From Kiritimatiellia bacterium (GTDB lineage: Bacteria; Verrucomicrobiota; Kiritimatiellia; RFP12; UBA1067): DNA of 34,004 bases. The notes beneath the pieces were generated by a model. It was not told where the DNA came from. It worked only from the letters and a program-made list of their open reading frames with translations, and did no database searches. Positions within the stretch are counted from its first letter, which is position 1. Every line of letters starts with the position of its first letter. Positions 15,401-24,133 of this stretch are shown piece after piece. The translations under genes were made by a program, and so were the position numbers. The DNA lies in contig JAEDKA010000039.1 of assembly GCA_016296065.1 (NCBI GenBank), positions 1 through 34,004 on the forward strand, in the 5' to 3' direction.

Positions 15401-15416
15401 CCCTACGAACGTAGGG
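15401..15416. promoter_or_regulatory. Palindromic operator between divergent promoters
   Basis: CCCTACGAACGTAGGG is a perfect inverted repeat of 7-bp arms around two bases. It is one base from the -35 box of the beta-helix promoter and two bases from the -35 box of the kinase promoter. A near-identical copy (one base changed) sits at 28584-28599 with the same spacing to its promoter. The nearby NarL-type regulator is the obvious candidate ligand (inference). Confidence 0.75.
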
Positions 15417-15418
15417 TA

Positions 15419-15447
15419 TTCACCGCGCGCGCGCCTTATGCTATAAT
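15419..15447 (+). promoter_or_regulatory. Promoter of the histidine kinase/response regulator pair
   Basis: TTCACC (15419-15424), a 17-bp spacer and TATAAT (15442-15447), with an extended TGC just before it, predict a start near 15454. That is only 3 bases before the first ATG (15457) and 18 before the second (15472). The operator is centred at about -45.5. Confidence 0.65.
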
Positions 15448-15456
15448 TTAGGCACA

Positions 15457-17289
15457 ATGAGGTTACGGCAAATGAACTGGATGACATCTCTCGCATGCGC
15501 ACTTCCGCTCGCGGCGCTCGGACTTCGCCTCGCGGCGCAGCCGCTCGCCTCGGTGGACTCGTTCTTCGACGACCAGCACGACGACACTCCGTACCGCATA
15601 CGCGGGACGGTCGCGGACACATATGTCGACGAGGTCGACCCTCGCTTCGTCTACTTCACGCTCGAGGGGGGCGAGCGGCAGATACTCTGCTCCGTGAGGA
15701 TCGACAGCAGCGATCCGTCCGAGATGCTCGCGCTCTCCGGACGGCGCGTCGAGCTGCGCGGCGTCGTAAGGACGGCAAGCTCGCTCATAAGCCGCGCCTA
15801 CCTCGGCAAGATGTTCCTCGTCGAAAGCACGGACGACATCTCGCTCCTCGGCGAGGATCCCGATCCCTTCGACGTGCCCGAGCTGTCGCTCGAAGACGGA
15901 GTCCGTCCGGACCAGCTCGCGAAGTTCGGCAGGCGCCGCGTATCCGGACAGGTCCTCGCCGTCTGGGGTGGCAGGAACGTCCTTCTGCAGCCCGACTCGG
16001 GGCGCCCCATAAGGGCGGTCCTCGCGACAGACAAGGACCTGCCAGCGTACGGACAACGCGTGGACATCGTCGGCAGAACAGAGACGGACACCTACAACAT
16101 CACCCTCACGCACGCGCGCTGGCGCTCCGCAGGCGACATCTCGCCGATGGAGCGCATCGTCACCCCCGTGTCCGTCCAGAGCCTGCTCTCCGACGGGAAA
16201 GGCAACAGGCGCTTCGAGACGAAATTCCACGGCTGTTCCATACGCGTGTCGGGAACGGTCCGCGGAATGGTCGACACGACGCGCGGCAGGTTCGAGATCG
16301 AAAGCGCCGCCGGGCTAGTCGCTGTCGACGCGTCGTCCCTGCCGGGCGAGCTCGCCGACCTCACCCGCGGGTGCGAAGTCGAGGTCGTGGGAACGTGCGT
16401 CGTCGACGCGGACCTCTGGCGCGAGAACGAGCTCTTCCCGCGAATCCGCGGAATCGTCGTCGTGCCGTGCCTCCCCGGCGACGTCACGGTCACAGCGTCG
16501 GCGCCCTGGCTCACGCCCGCACGCGCCTGGACGATCTTCTACTGCCTCGCCGCGTTCGTCGTTGTCATCGTGCTGTGGAACCGCATCCTCTGGCTCAAGG
16601 CGTTCAGGTCGGGGAAGGCCCTAGCCGATGAGGAAGTCGCGCGAGCGGAGGCCGACATGCGCACGCGCGAGCGCACGCGCCTCGCCGTCGAGCTGCACGA
16701 CTCAATCGTCCAGAACCTCGCCGGCGTCATCATGGAGCTCGAGACGGCGAAGCGCTTGATCGTCAGCACGAACGAGGAGCCGCTCGTCCACCTCAGGCGC
16801 GCCGAGCGCGCGATGCGCTCGTGCCACGCGGACCTCAGGAACTGCCTCTGGGACCTCCGCAGCGAGGCGCTTGAGGACGAAGACATGTCGCAGGCGATAC
16901 GCACAACGCTCCTTCCGCACCTGAGGGACGCGACGATAGACGTGCGCTTCAACGTGCCGAGGGCAGCCGTGAGCGACAGCACCGCGTACGCGATTCTCCG
17001 CATCATCCGCGAGCTCACGCTGAACGCAATCAAGCACGGCGGAGCGAAGCACGTAAAGATCGCAGGCGCGGAGGAGGGAAGCGTCCTCAGGTTCTCCGTC
17101 CGCGACGACGGCGCCGGGTTCGACCCCGACACCGTGCCGGGCGTGACCGAGGGACATTTCGGACTCGAGGGAATACGCCAGCGCGTGCGGAGCTTCTCGG
17201 GGACATTTGACATGGAAAGGACGGCCGAGGGAGGAATGCGCGCCATAGTGACGATTCCGATCCCGTCCGCATCGGAGGGCACGAAATGA
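15457..17289 (+). CDS. NarL-type sensor histidine kinase with a large extracytoplasmic domain
   Basis: The 610-residue kinase has a signal/anchor segment (about 8-28). An exported sensor region (about 40-350) has three similar beta-rich stretches (IRGTVADTYVD near 48, RVSGQVLAVWGG near 161, IRVSGTVRGMVD near 262) that look like OB-fold repeats. A span follows at 357-376, then a short coiled coil, HisKA_3 with phosphoacceptor His414 in VELHDSIVQNLAG, and HATPase_c (N523 in RELTLNAIKHGG, DDGAGFD 550-556, GHFGLEGIRQRV 566-577). It overlaps the regulator gene by 4 bp. GAGG 9 bp before the ATG at 15472 suggests that codon may be the true start (605 residues). Confidence 0.9.
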   Translation: MRLRQMNWMTSLACALPLAALGLRLAAQPLASVDSFFDDQHDDTPYRIRGTVADTYVDEVDPRFVYFTLEGGERQILCSVRIDSSDPSEMLALSGRRVELRGVVRTASSLISRAYLGKMFLVESTDDISLLGEDPDPFDVPELSLEDGVRPDQLAKFGRRRVSGQVLAVWGGRNVLLQPDSGRPIRAVLATDKDLPAYGQRVDIVGRTETDTYNITLTHARWRSAGDISPMERIVTPVSVQSLLSDGKGNRRFETKFHGCSIRVSGTVRGMVDTTRGRFEIESAAGLVAVDASSLPGELADLTRGCEVEVVGTCVVDADLWRENELFPRIRGIVVVPCLPGDVTVTASAPWLTPARAWTIFYCLAAFVVVIVLWNRILWLKAFRSGKALADEEVARAEADMRTRERTRLAVELHDSIVQNLAGVIMELETAKRLIVSTNEEPLVHLRRAERAMRSCHADLRNCLWDLRSEALEDEDMSQAIRTTLLPHLRDATIDVRFNVPRAAVSDSTAYAILRIIRELTLNAIKHGGAKHVKIAGAEEGSVLRFSVRDDGAGFDPDTVPGVTEGHFGLEGIRQRVRSFSGTFDMERTAEGGMRAIVTIPIPSASEGTK

Positions 17290-17906
17290 AAAAGACCACC
17301 GTTATGATCGTCGACGACCACGCGATATTCAGGATGGGGCTCGCCTCCCTCCTCGGAACCGCGAAGGACATAACCGTCATAGGCGACGCCGGCGACGGAG
17401 AGACCGCCGTGAAAAAGGCGCTCAAACTGCGCCCCGACGTCGTGATCATGGACTTCCTGATGCCCGGTGTGGACGGTGCGGAGGCGACGCGGCGCATCCT
17501 CGCAGAGTGGCCCGAGGCGAAGGTCGTCATCTTCACGACGTACGACTCCGCGAACGGAATCGGCCACGCGCTCGACGCCGGCGCAAAAGGCGCGATCGTG
17601 AAGAAGGCTGAGTTCGACGACCTCCTCGACGCCATCCGCGCCGTCGCCGCCGGAGGCACCTTCATCTCGCCCGAGATAGCGCAGGTCCTCAAGTCCAGCC
17701 CCGCGACCGCGCCGCTCTCGCCGCGCCAGGCCGACGTACTCGAACTCGTGACGCTCGGCCTCTCGAACGAGGACATCGCCTACAAGCTCGGCATCACCGC
17801 GCCCGTCGTGCGCGACTACCTCAAGACCACCTTCGCAAAAATCGGCGCCGCAAACCGCGCGGAGGCCGTCGCAATAGCGATGCGCAAGCACCTGCTCAAG
17901 ATCTGA
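17286..17906 (+). CDS. NarL/FixJ-family response regulator
   Basis: The 206-residue regulator has a receiver domain (about 1-120) with acidic pocket D10/D11, phosphoacceptor D56 in VVIMDFLMPG, the Thr switch in VVIFTTYDS and the conserved Lys in GAIVKK. A LuxR-type HTH covers about 143-203 (LSPRQADVLELVTLGLSNED). The recognition helix (APVVRDYLKTTFAKIG) departs from the usual TVKNHL pattern. It is coupled to the kinase by an ATGA overlap, so the kinase is almost surely its partner. The palindromes at 15401 and 28584 are the candidate binding sites. Its stop is 3 bp from the convergent GH106 stop, with no terminator between. Confidence 0.95.
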   Translation: MKKTTVMIVDDHAIFRMGLASLLGTAKDITVIGDAGDGETAVKKALKLRPDVVIMDFLMPGVDGAEATRRILAEWPEAKVVIFTTYDSANGIGHALDAGAKGAIVKKAEFDDLLDAIRAVAAGGTFISPEIAQVLKSSPATAPLSPRQADVLELVTLGLSNEDIAYKLGITAPVVRDYLKTTFAKIGAANRAEAVAIAMRKHLLKI

Positions 17907-17909
17907 GCC

Positions 17910-20900
17910 TCAACGCGCGAACCGCAGCGCGACGGGGCCGAGAAGGCCCGACGGGACGGGATGCTCGTCCCCTCTGAAGTAGTCCCAGCTAGTGAACGTC
18001 ACGCGGTTCGTGGACGGACGCGATCCGTCGGCGTTCCACGCCCAGTCCGGAATGCGCCTGAGTCCCCTGCCGCAGAACGTCTGCGTCCCGGCCATGTCGC
18101 TCTGGTGCGTCCTGTCCGGCCCCCACTCGCAGTCGTCGTCCGGAAGCAGGTGGTCGCCGAGCAGCCTGTTGTGCCATCCGTTCGTGACCTCGACCTCAAG
18201 CTCGTTCTCCCCTTCCCGCGCTGCGTCGCACGTCCGCACCTCGAACGGAGCGCACCACGCGACGCCGAGGTCGCGTCCGTTCAGCCGCACGCGCGCGATG
18301 TCCCTGACCTCGCCGAGCGACAGTGCGAAGACGGACCTCGCATCGTCCTTCGAGAGCGCGAACTTCGTGCGGTATGTTGCCGTGCCTGAGAAATACCTGA
18401 CGCCGGAATCCTGCGAATCTGACCACGGCGAAAGACGCGCCATCTCCAGCGGCGCGGCAGATGCGCCTCGCCCGGGCTCGAACGAAACGGACCACGGTCC
18501 GCCGACCTCCATGCCGCGCGCCGTCTCCCTGCGGCGGCTTTCGCGCCAGGCGTTGCCGCGGCGGAACGTCACGAAAACGGATTCCTGCGGCCCAAGCTTC
18601 AGCGGCAGGCGCGCATAGCCTTCGACAGATGCTGCGCCGTTCATAAACTCTGTCTCACCCGTGCCGGGATACCAGAGCTCAGGCTGCCCTTCCGCACGGA
18701 AATCGGCCGCGAACGAAACTGCTTGCGCCGAGACGTTCGCGACGAAGAAGAGCGCGTCGCCGCCAGACAGCCTGCGCGCCGTTCCGAGGACCGGTCCGTT
18801 CGGCCCCGTCTCGAATCCCTCCGCAACGCTGAACGGACGCTTCGGCAGCGCGTCGCGTTCGCCGAGCAGCTTTACGCCGACTTTCCGAGCCCGCTCCACG
18901 ACCGCGGCACATTCGCCGCGCAGAGATTCAGGAACGGCAAGGAACGGATAGGACCGTCCCGACTCGCGTACGACCGCGCGTCCGTCCGCAAAGTCTACGC
19001 CGGACATGAACACGCGCATCGGCACGATGTCGACGCCTTCGGTAATGCCGCGGAAATCCTCGACCGCGAGAACGTCGATCATTTCCTCGCCCTGCTGCAG
19101 CCTCTCCTTGCAGCGCGCGAGGTAGTCGAAGAACGCCCTGCCCGGCTCGAACCACGTCTGGTTCTCCCCGAAGTGCGCGCCCCAGTAGCCCATGTTCATT
19201 CCCGGCACGCGGCAGGCGGGGAACGGCTGGTGCACCCAGTGGTGGAGGAACATGAGGTTCACGCCGCGCGCGAACGACGCGTCGGTGCACGCCTTGAAGT
19301 CTCGCGGGGCGAGAAGGTACGGATCCTGAAACGGCATCGCCGTGTACGCCTCAGCGGCGAGTATCGTCCGTCCCGCCGCACGTCCCGCGGCGCCGCCGAT
19401 CTGCGGAGTGCCGCCGACAACGCCTTCGCTCACCCAGAAAGGACGCGCACCCCAGAACTCCGTGATGGGCATGTCACTCGCCCACGCCGCCTCGCATCTG
19501 TCGAACGGGCCTCCGTACGGCTCCACGAAGAACTCGAGTCCGCTAGCGTGCAGGCGGTTCCGGAACACGCGGTAGTGGCGCTCAGTTGAAAGCTCGCGCA
19601 CCGTCTTCGCCATGTCCGCCTTGATCTTCTCCGCGCCATCAGCGACCGCGCCGACGTAAGCGGGAAGAAGCGGAAGCGGATCATACCCGCGGCGCCTCTC
19701 GAACTCCCAGCGGAAGTCGCACGTCCAGTCGTACGGTCCCGCCTCGTAGCTGTCCATGAGGATGAAGTCGAGTCCGACGTCCTTCGCGAGGACGTTGTCG
19801 AGATGGAGGTTCACCGCGGCGGCACTCATCTTGTCCGCCTCGAGGCATCTGCCGAGAAGCGACTTCGCGACCGGCATGCACTGCGAGCCCGTGCAGGTGT
19901 AGCCGAAGCGGTAGACTCTGCCGTCCCTCTCGACAGTTCCGATGTCGCGGTAGAAGCCGAGATTCGTCTCGGGCTGCGCTGGCTCGACGCCCTTTTCCGC
20001 GACGGACCACACGAGCTTCTTCATCGCAAGCTCCGGCGTGATCCACGGTCCGCCCGAGACTGTGTAGCCGGGGCAGTTGTGCATGCCGATCTTCATTCCG
20101 CGTCTCTTCGCCTCGCGCGCCGCGAAGGCGACGAACTCCCACCATGTCTCGCCGCCGAACTCGAAGTCCGCCATCGTGTCGTCCTCGTATCCGAACGCGG
20201 GGACCTCGGAACACGGTCCGCGCGCGACCTGGAATATCGTCGCGCCTCCGATACCGGCGCTCTTCATCGCGTCGAGGTCGCGGACGATGCCCTCCTTCGT
20301 CACGGCCGTTCCGCACCAGTGCCACCAGACGAACGGCCTGGCGCAATGTCCTTGCGCGCGGCACGCAGGCGGACGCGCAATCAGCTCGTCGATCATGTCG
20401 CGGAGCTTCGCCTTCGGAGTCTTCTCGACGAGCACGGCGTGCGGACCTTTCTCCGCCGTGACCCAGGTGTTGGATCCGGACACGGGATCCACCGACATCG
20501 CGCCGCGATCCAGTCCGAAGTCGCTCTCCCAGCCGCGGACAGCCGCAAGCACCGTGAGTTCGTCCCACGAGGGGCGTCCGCAGCGCTCTTCGTTCCAGAC
20601 CTTCATGCAGCGCACGAACGCCTCCGACACGCAGCCGTTCGCAACGCCCAGCCGCGCGACGGGAATACCCGTCAGGACATCGGCGCCAAGATTGAAATCG
20701 ACGAAATAGATTGGCACCGGGCTTTCGCGAATCGCCCTGTCGGACGACTCCGCATCCATGCGCAGGTTGCATTCAAGTCCGTTCGGCAGCATCCCGCCCA
20801 TCTGGTACCACGCCTTCACCTTTTTCGCGACGAGCTCGCGTCCGGACAGGGGAGATATCTCGTCGCCCTTCGTCTCCAGAAGCCGACGGATGTTTGTCGG

Positions 20901-21353
20901 GAAGCCAACGACGCAGAGCGTTACGGATCCGTCGGGAGAATCGGCAAGCGCGCGTCGGTATATCTCGTTCGCGTCCGGCGCGGAGTCCGTCGATGGATGG
21001 CGCAAAGACTCTTTCCGCGCGGCAACCATGTCCGCGAAGATTTCGCCGACGCCGTTCAGTTCCGTCCCGAAGCAGAAGCCAATGTCGCGGCACGCGCCCA
21101 TCGGGACGTTGGCGCGTCCGTACTCCGCGTTGACCATCTCGCACATTCCGAGCGCGGGCGAACTGCGCGACGACGAAACGACGGCAAGTATCTCGCACTC
21201 GCCCGCGTCAGCTAGCGCGTTCAGCACCGCAAGCGCCCCGACGTCGTCGTAGTCGCCGCACATGTCGGTGTCGAAGACGATGCGCGCGGGCGTAGCGGAC
21301 GCGCAGAGCGCGAGCGCGGAGAGCGATGCGAAGAGCGAAGCCGTCAGGCGCAT
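17910..21353 (-). CDS. Secreted nucleoside-hydrolase-like / GH106 alpha-L-rhamnosidase-like fusion
   Basis: The 1147-residue protein has a signal peptide (about 1-21). The nucleoside-hydrolase-like domain (about 24-325) begins with the metal-binding FDTDMCGDYDDVGAL (27-41). From about residue 340 a GH106-type domain starts with PFVWWHWCGTAVTKEGIVRD and continues with DAMKSAGIGGATIFQV, KIGMHNCPGYTVSGGPWI and a C-terminal beta-sandwich (VRLNGRDLGVAW, NELEVEVTNGWHNRL). GH106 enzymes release L-rhamnose from pectin-type and other glycans; catalytic acids were not assigned. The ATG at 21353 overlaps the phosphoesterase gene by 10 bp; the frame is open further upstream but lacks a signal peptide there. 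It is the last gene of the beta-helix run. Confidence 0.88.
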   Translation of the reverse strand: MRLTASLFASLSALALCASATPARIVFDTDMCGDYDDVGALAVLNALADAGECEILAVVSSSRSSPALGMCEMVNAEYGRANVPMGACRDIGFCFGTELNGVGEIFADMVAARKESLRHPSTDSAPDANEIYRRALADSPDGSVTLCVVGFPTNIRRLLETKGDEISPLSGRELVAKKVKAWYQMGGMLPNGLECNLRMDAESSDRAIRESPVPIYFVDFNLGADVLTGIPVARLGVANGCVSEAFVRCMKVWNEERCGRPSWDELTVLAAVRGWESDFGLDRGAMSVDPVSGSNTWVTAEKGPHAVLVEKTPKAKLRDMIDELIARPPACRAQGHCARPFVWWHWCGTAVTKEGIVRDLDAMKSAGIGGATIFQVARGPCSEVPAFGYEDDTMADFEFGGETWWEFVAFAAREAKRRGMKIGMHNCPGYTVSGGPWITPELAMKKLVWSVAEKGVEPAQPETNLGFYRDIGTVERDGRVYRFGYTCTGSQCMPVAKSLLGRCLEADKMSAAAVNLHLDNVLAKDVGLDFILMDSYEAGPYDWTCDFRWEFERRRGYDPLPLLPAYVGAVADGAEKIKADMAKTVRELSTERHYRVFRNRLHASGLEFFVEPYGGPFDRCEAAWASDMPITEFWGARPFWVSEGVVGGTPQIGGAAGRAAGRTILAAEAYTAMPFQDPYLLAPRDFKACTDASFARGVNLMFLHHWVHQPFPACRVPGMNMGYWGAHFGENQTWFEPGRAFFDYLARCKERLQQGEEMIDVLAVEDFRGITEGVDIVPMRVFMSGVDFADGRAVVRESGRSYPFLAVPESLRGECAAVVERARKVGVKLLGERDALPKRPFSVAEGFETGPNGPVLGTARRLSGGDALFFVANVSAQAVSFAADFRAEGQPELWYPGTGETEFMNGAASVEGYARLPLKLGPQESVFVTFRRGNAWRESRRRETARGMEVGGPWSVSFEPGRGASAAPLEMARLSPWSDSQDSGVRYFSGTATYRTKFALSKDDARSVFALSLGEVRDIARVRLNGRDLGVAWCAPFEVRTCDAAREGENELEVEVTNGWHNRLLGDHLLPDDDCEWGPDRTHQSDMAGTQTFCGRGLRRIPDWAWNADGSRPSTNRVTFTSWDYFRGDEHPVPSGLLGPVALRFAR

Positions 21354-22822
21354 ATCGGCTTGCCCTTGTGTCCCCATGCGTCGCAGGGGCGCACGGTGAA
21401 GGTCAGGTCCTTGTAGCCCTCGGCGTCGAGCTTCTCCTTGTCGAAGACGACTCGCACCGGCTCGCGGTCGCGGTGCTCGGCGAGTCCGATTCCCTTCGAA
21501 TACACGCGGCGGCACTCGATCTGCCGACGGAAGTCCTCGATGCGCCCTTCTGCGATCACCTCGTAGTCGAGAGCCCGCGCGCCGGCGTTCTCGTGCCGGA
21601 GGGTCGGGAACTCGAGGATCAGCCTGCCGTCCTTCTCGGTGCGCTTGAGGACGGTCCCCTCGGGGAACTCGGGGACGACGGACCTCTTCGCCTGCGCATC
21701 GTACGCATACGGCCTGCCGCGCGAAATCGGCCACGGGAACTCCCAGTCGTCGCCGAGGTTCTCGTCAAAGGCGAACTCGCGCTTCTGGATGACGATGCGG
21801 TCGTCGTAGACGGAGAGGAGCTGTCCGACCTTCGGCGTCTCGCAGTCGAAGAGCGTCTCCTCGGGGAACTTGCGCGCGCGGTGCGCGTTGGAGCGTCCGC
21901 CGATCACGCCGGCGAACGGAAGCCCCGGACACGCCGACGCGTCGATGGAGGTGAACTCGCCCTGCCATATCGCCCTCTCGTCGCTCATTGTGACGTGTGT
22001 GTGTCCGGAAATCGCGATGCAGTTCGGATAGTTCTTCAGGTATTTTGTCGAGCGGCCGAAGTCGTGTCCTCCCCAGCCCTGCGGCGACGCATAGAGAAAA
22101 GGCGAGAAGACAGTGTCAGCCGGATGGTGGTGCTGCACGTAGAAAAACGGCTTGTCGCCCTTGAGCTCCGCGCCGCGCGTCGCGAAGAACTCGTCGAGCT
22201 TCCTGTGCTCGTACCTGAGCGCGTTGTAGAACGGAGTATCCGGCGGCTCGGCGGTCCAGCGCTCGGAGCAGATGTCGCTCGCGAGGTGGGCGAACCAGTG
22301 GAAGAGCACGAACTTGTAGCCCTTGACCTCCTTGACCTTCACCGTCTCGTACTTCTCGTGGAAGAGCTCCTCCCACACGCGCTCGCGGTTGCAGACGAAG
22401 GACTCCTTCGCGGACTCCTCGTCCACCGGAAACTTCACCTTCGGGAATTCCGGACGGTGGTAGAAGTATCCGTCGACATCGTGGTTGCCGGTTACGAAGA
22501 GCTTTTCGACGTGTCCGCCGTCGGAACGCCGGTCGTTCGGAAACACCTCGTACCAGATGTCGGCGACGCACTTCAGTTCCTTGATGAGCCCGTGGAAGCC
22601 GAGGTCGCCCGAGATCGCGACGCCGTCCACCTTCTGTGAGTCGAACCACTTGAGCGCCTTGCGGAAGTGCTCGCCCTCCTCCATCGTGGGGACGTGTATG
22701 TCGCTAAGTATGCCGAGCCTGAGGCGGCACGGACTTTCTGCGGCGACTCCCCTAAGCGGCTTCATCGCCGCGGCGAATGCGCCGGCAAATGCCATTCCTC
22801 CGAAAGAACGTCGCGTGATCAT
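21344..22822 (-). CDS. Tat-exported calcineurin-like metallophosphoesterase
   Basis: The 492-residue protein begins MITRRSFGGMAFAGAFAAAM, a twin-arginine signal, so it is probably exported folded with its metals bound. Phosphoesterase motifs follow: SDIH (40-43), SGDLGFHG (71-78), VTGNHDVDG (110-118) and later ISGHTHV. It would hydrolyse phosphate esters in the periplasm or outside; the substrate is unknown. A C-terminal beta-rich domain of about 120 residues (YDDRIVIQKREF onward) is typical of phosphoesterases linked to glycan breakdown. A strong AAGGAGG ribosome site precedes the ATG. It overlaps the GH106 fusion gene and follows the secreted hypothetical by 18 bp. Confidence 0.92.
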   Translation of the reverse strand: MITRRSFGGMAFAGAFAAAMKPLRGVAAESPCRLRLGILSDIHVPTMEEGEHFRKALKWFDSQKVDGVAISGDLGFHGLIKELKCVADIWYEVFPNDRRSDGGHVEKLFVTGNHDVDGYFYHRPEFPKVKFPVDEESAKESFVCNRERVWEELFHEKYETVKVKEVKGYKFVLFHWFAHLASDICSERWTAEPPDTPFYNALRYEHRKLDEFFATRGAELKGDKPFFYVQHHHPADTVFSPFLYASPQGWGGHDFGRSTKYLKNYPNCIAISGHTHVTMSDERAIWQGEFTSIDASACPGLPFAGVIGGRSNAHRARKFPEETLFDCETPKVGQLLSVYDDRIVIQKREFAFDENLGDDWEFPWPISRGRPYAYDAQAKRSVVPEFPEGTVLKRTEKDGRLILEFPTLRHENAGARALDYEVIAEGRIEDFRRQIECRRVYSKGIGLAEHRDREPVRVVFDKEKLDAEGYKDLTFTVRPCDAWGHKGKPICA

Positions 22823-22840
22823 ATCCCGTCCCTCCTTACG

Positions 22841-23572
22841 TCAGAACTTCCGCACGCCGATGACCTTGAAGAACGACGCGCCTTCCGGCTTCGGGAAGGT
22901 GAACGCCCCGCCCACGGACTTCGCGTCGAGCGCCGGAGCAAAGCTTCCGGGCGCGCTTCCAGGGACGACGAAGTATTCCGCCGTCGGACTCATCCTGTCG
23001 ACCTCGATCGTCACTTTCGCGGACTCAACTCGAATCGAGGTTATCCTGGGCTGCTCGATTTCCGTATAGACGCCGACGCTCCCCAGCCTCACTGGCGCCG
23101 ATGCCTTGATCTTGCCACCGGCTGCCGGAGCGGCTCCCTCGTCCGTCGCCGCGCCGAGCGAGTTCACGAGCTGTGGCGCGCCGTCGCGGAAAGGCGCCAG
23201 CGCGACGCGTCCGTCGTCGTTGCGCACGCGCGTGTCGAGCAGATAGAGCGAGAACGTCCCGCCTTCGTACTCACGCGCCGCGGCGGCGTCGAGTTCCAGG
23301 ACGGTCGTCGGACATCTCCCCGCCTTCGCGAGCGGCGCGACGAGCACAAGACGGTCGGTCTCGGCGATGGTCTTCGCGTCCGCCGTGAGCCCGCCGAACG
23401 ACGCGCCGTCCTTCGTCCATACGAGCGCGTAGCACTCTCCGTTGAGAACGCGCGATCCGTCTGCGTAGAGGTCGACGCCCGGCGTGGAGAACGTCAGCAG
23501 CGTGTCGTCCTGAGCGGCGGGCGCAAGCGCCGCGGCGAGGACCGAAAGAACCGCGATGGCTGTATTCTTCAT
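22841..23572 (-). CDS. Secreted protein of unknown function
   Basis: The 243-residue protein has a signal peptide (1 to about 20, MKNTAIAVLSVLAAALAPAA). The mature part is rich in beta-prone stretches, such as NGECYALVWTKDGASFGG and GTFSLYLLDTRVRNDDGRVAL, and ends with FFKVIGVRKF. I recognise no domain. Segment IRVESAKVTIEVDRMSPTAEYFVV may be a fibronectin-type or Ig-like fold of the kind that ends many Kiritimatiellae surface proteins. A GAAAGGAAG ribosome site fixes the start. It lies between the PEP-CTERM gene (24 bp) and the phosphoesterase (18 bp) and is probably co-transcribed with both. Confidence 0.82.
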   Translation of the reverse strand: MKNTAIAVLSVLAAALAPAAQDDTLLTFSTPGVDLYADGSRVLNGECYALVWTKDGASFGGLTADAKTIAETDRLVLVAPLAKAGRCPTTVLELDAAAAREYEGGTFSLYLLDTRVRNDDGRVALAPFRDGAPQLVNSLGAATDEGAAPAAGGKIKASAPVRLGSVGVYTEIEQPRITSIRVESAKVTIEVDRMSPTAEYFVVPGSAPGSFAPALDAKSVGGAFTFPKPEGASFFKVIGVRKF

Positions 23573-23596
23573 GGATGCACTTCCTTTCGCTTTATG

Positions 23597-24133
23597 TCAC
23601 TGGCAGATGTTCACGAAACGGCGGCGGCGCAGCGCGAGCAGACCGGCACCGAAGAGGAGAAGCGTGCCGCATGTCGGCTCAGGAACGGCGCCGAACGCGC
23701 TGTAGGCGTACGGGACGATACCGGACTGCCCCATGTTCTCGTAGGTGTGGAACTGACCCTTGAGGATCGCGTACGAGACCGGATCGCTCACGCCGACGAG
23801 CATGGACTCTCCGTTCGCGTTCTCGCGGTACAGCTCCACGGCGAAGCTGTATCCGTCCGCGGCATATGCGCCGAGAACGGAATACGCCTCGTCCGTTGCG
23901 TAGCCGGAGATCGTGTCGGGATAGTCCGAGTGGTAGACCTCGGTCCATCCGTCCGTTCCGTCGAGGGCGAGGTATGTTCCGCTCTCGACTCCTTCGCCGC
24001 TCACGGCAAGCTTCGCGTACGTGAAGTCGATCGGATCGGACTGCGACTTCTGGTCGACGAGCCACAGCACGTACTCGGCGCGCGCTGCGGCCGCCAAAAG
24101 CACGGTTGCAAGAATCACAAGCATCCTGTTCAT
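23597..24133 (-). CDS. Small PEP-CTERM surface protein
   Basis: The 178-residue protein has a signal peptide (1 to about 19, MNRMLVILATVLLAAAARA) and a beta-rich body. A full PEP-CTERM tail follows: PEP at 151-153, a hydrophobic helix (GTLLLFGAGLLAL) and an Arg cluster (RRRR). PEP-CTERM proteins are processed by exosortase and placed on the surface or in extracellular polymer; exosortase itself is not in this window. The stop of the 1446-residue beta-helix gene and this ATG share one base (TAATG), with AGGAGG upstream, so the pair is translationally coupled. The body may dock on the large protein (inference). Confidence 0.92.
   Translation of the reverse strand: MNRMLVILATVLLAAAARAEYVLWLVDQKSQSDPIDFTYAKLAVSGEGVESGTYLALDGTDGWTEVYHSDYPDTISGYATDEAYSVLGAYAADGYSFAVELYRENANGESMLVGVSDPVSYAILKGQFHTYENMGQSGIVPYAYSAFGAVPEPTCGTLLLFGAGLLALRRRRFVNICQ

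Noticed and set aside
16539..17891. Minus-strand open frame opposite the kinase and regulator
   Set aside because: The plus-strand kinase and regulator have complete catalytic motifs; the opposite frame resembles no protein family.
21354..21734. Upstream extension of the nucleoside-hydrolase/GH106 fusion
   Set aside because: The frame stays open but encodes Arg-rich sequence antisense in character to the phosphoesterase coding frame; the ATG at 21353 starts a proper signal peptide.
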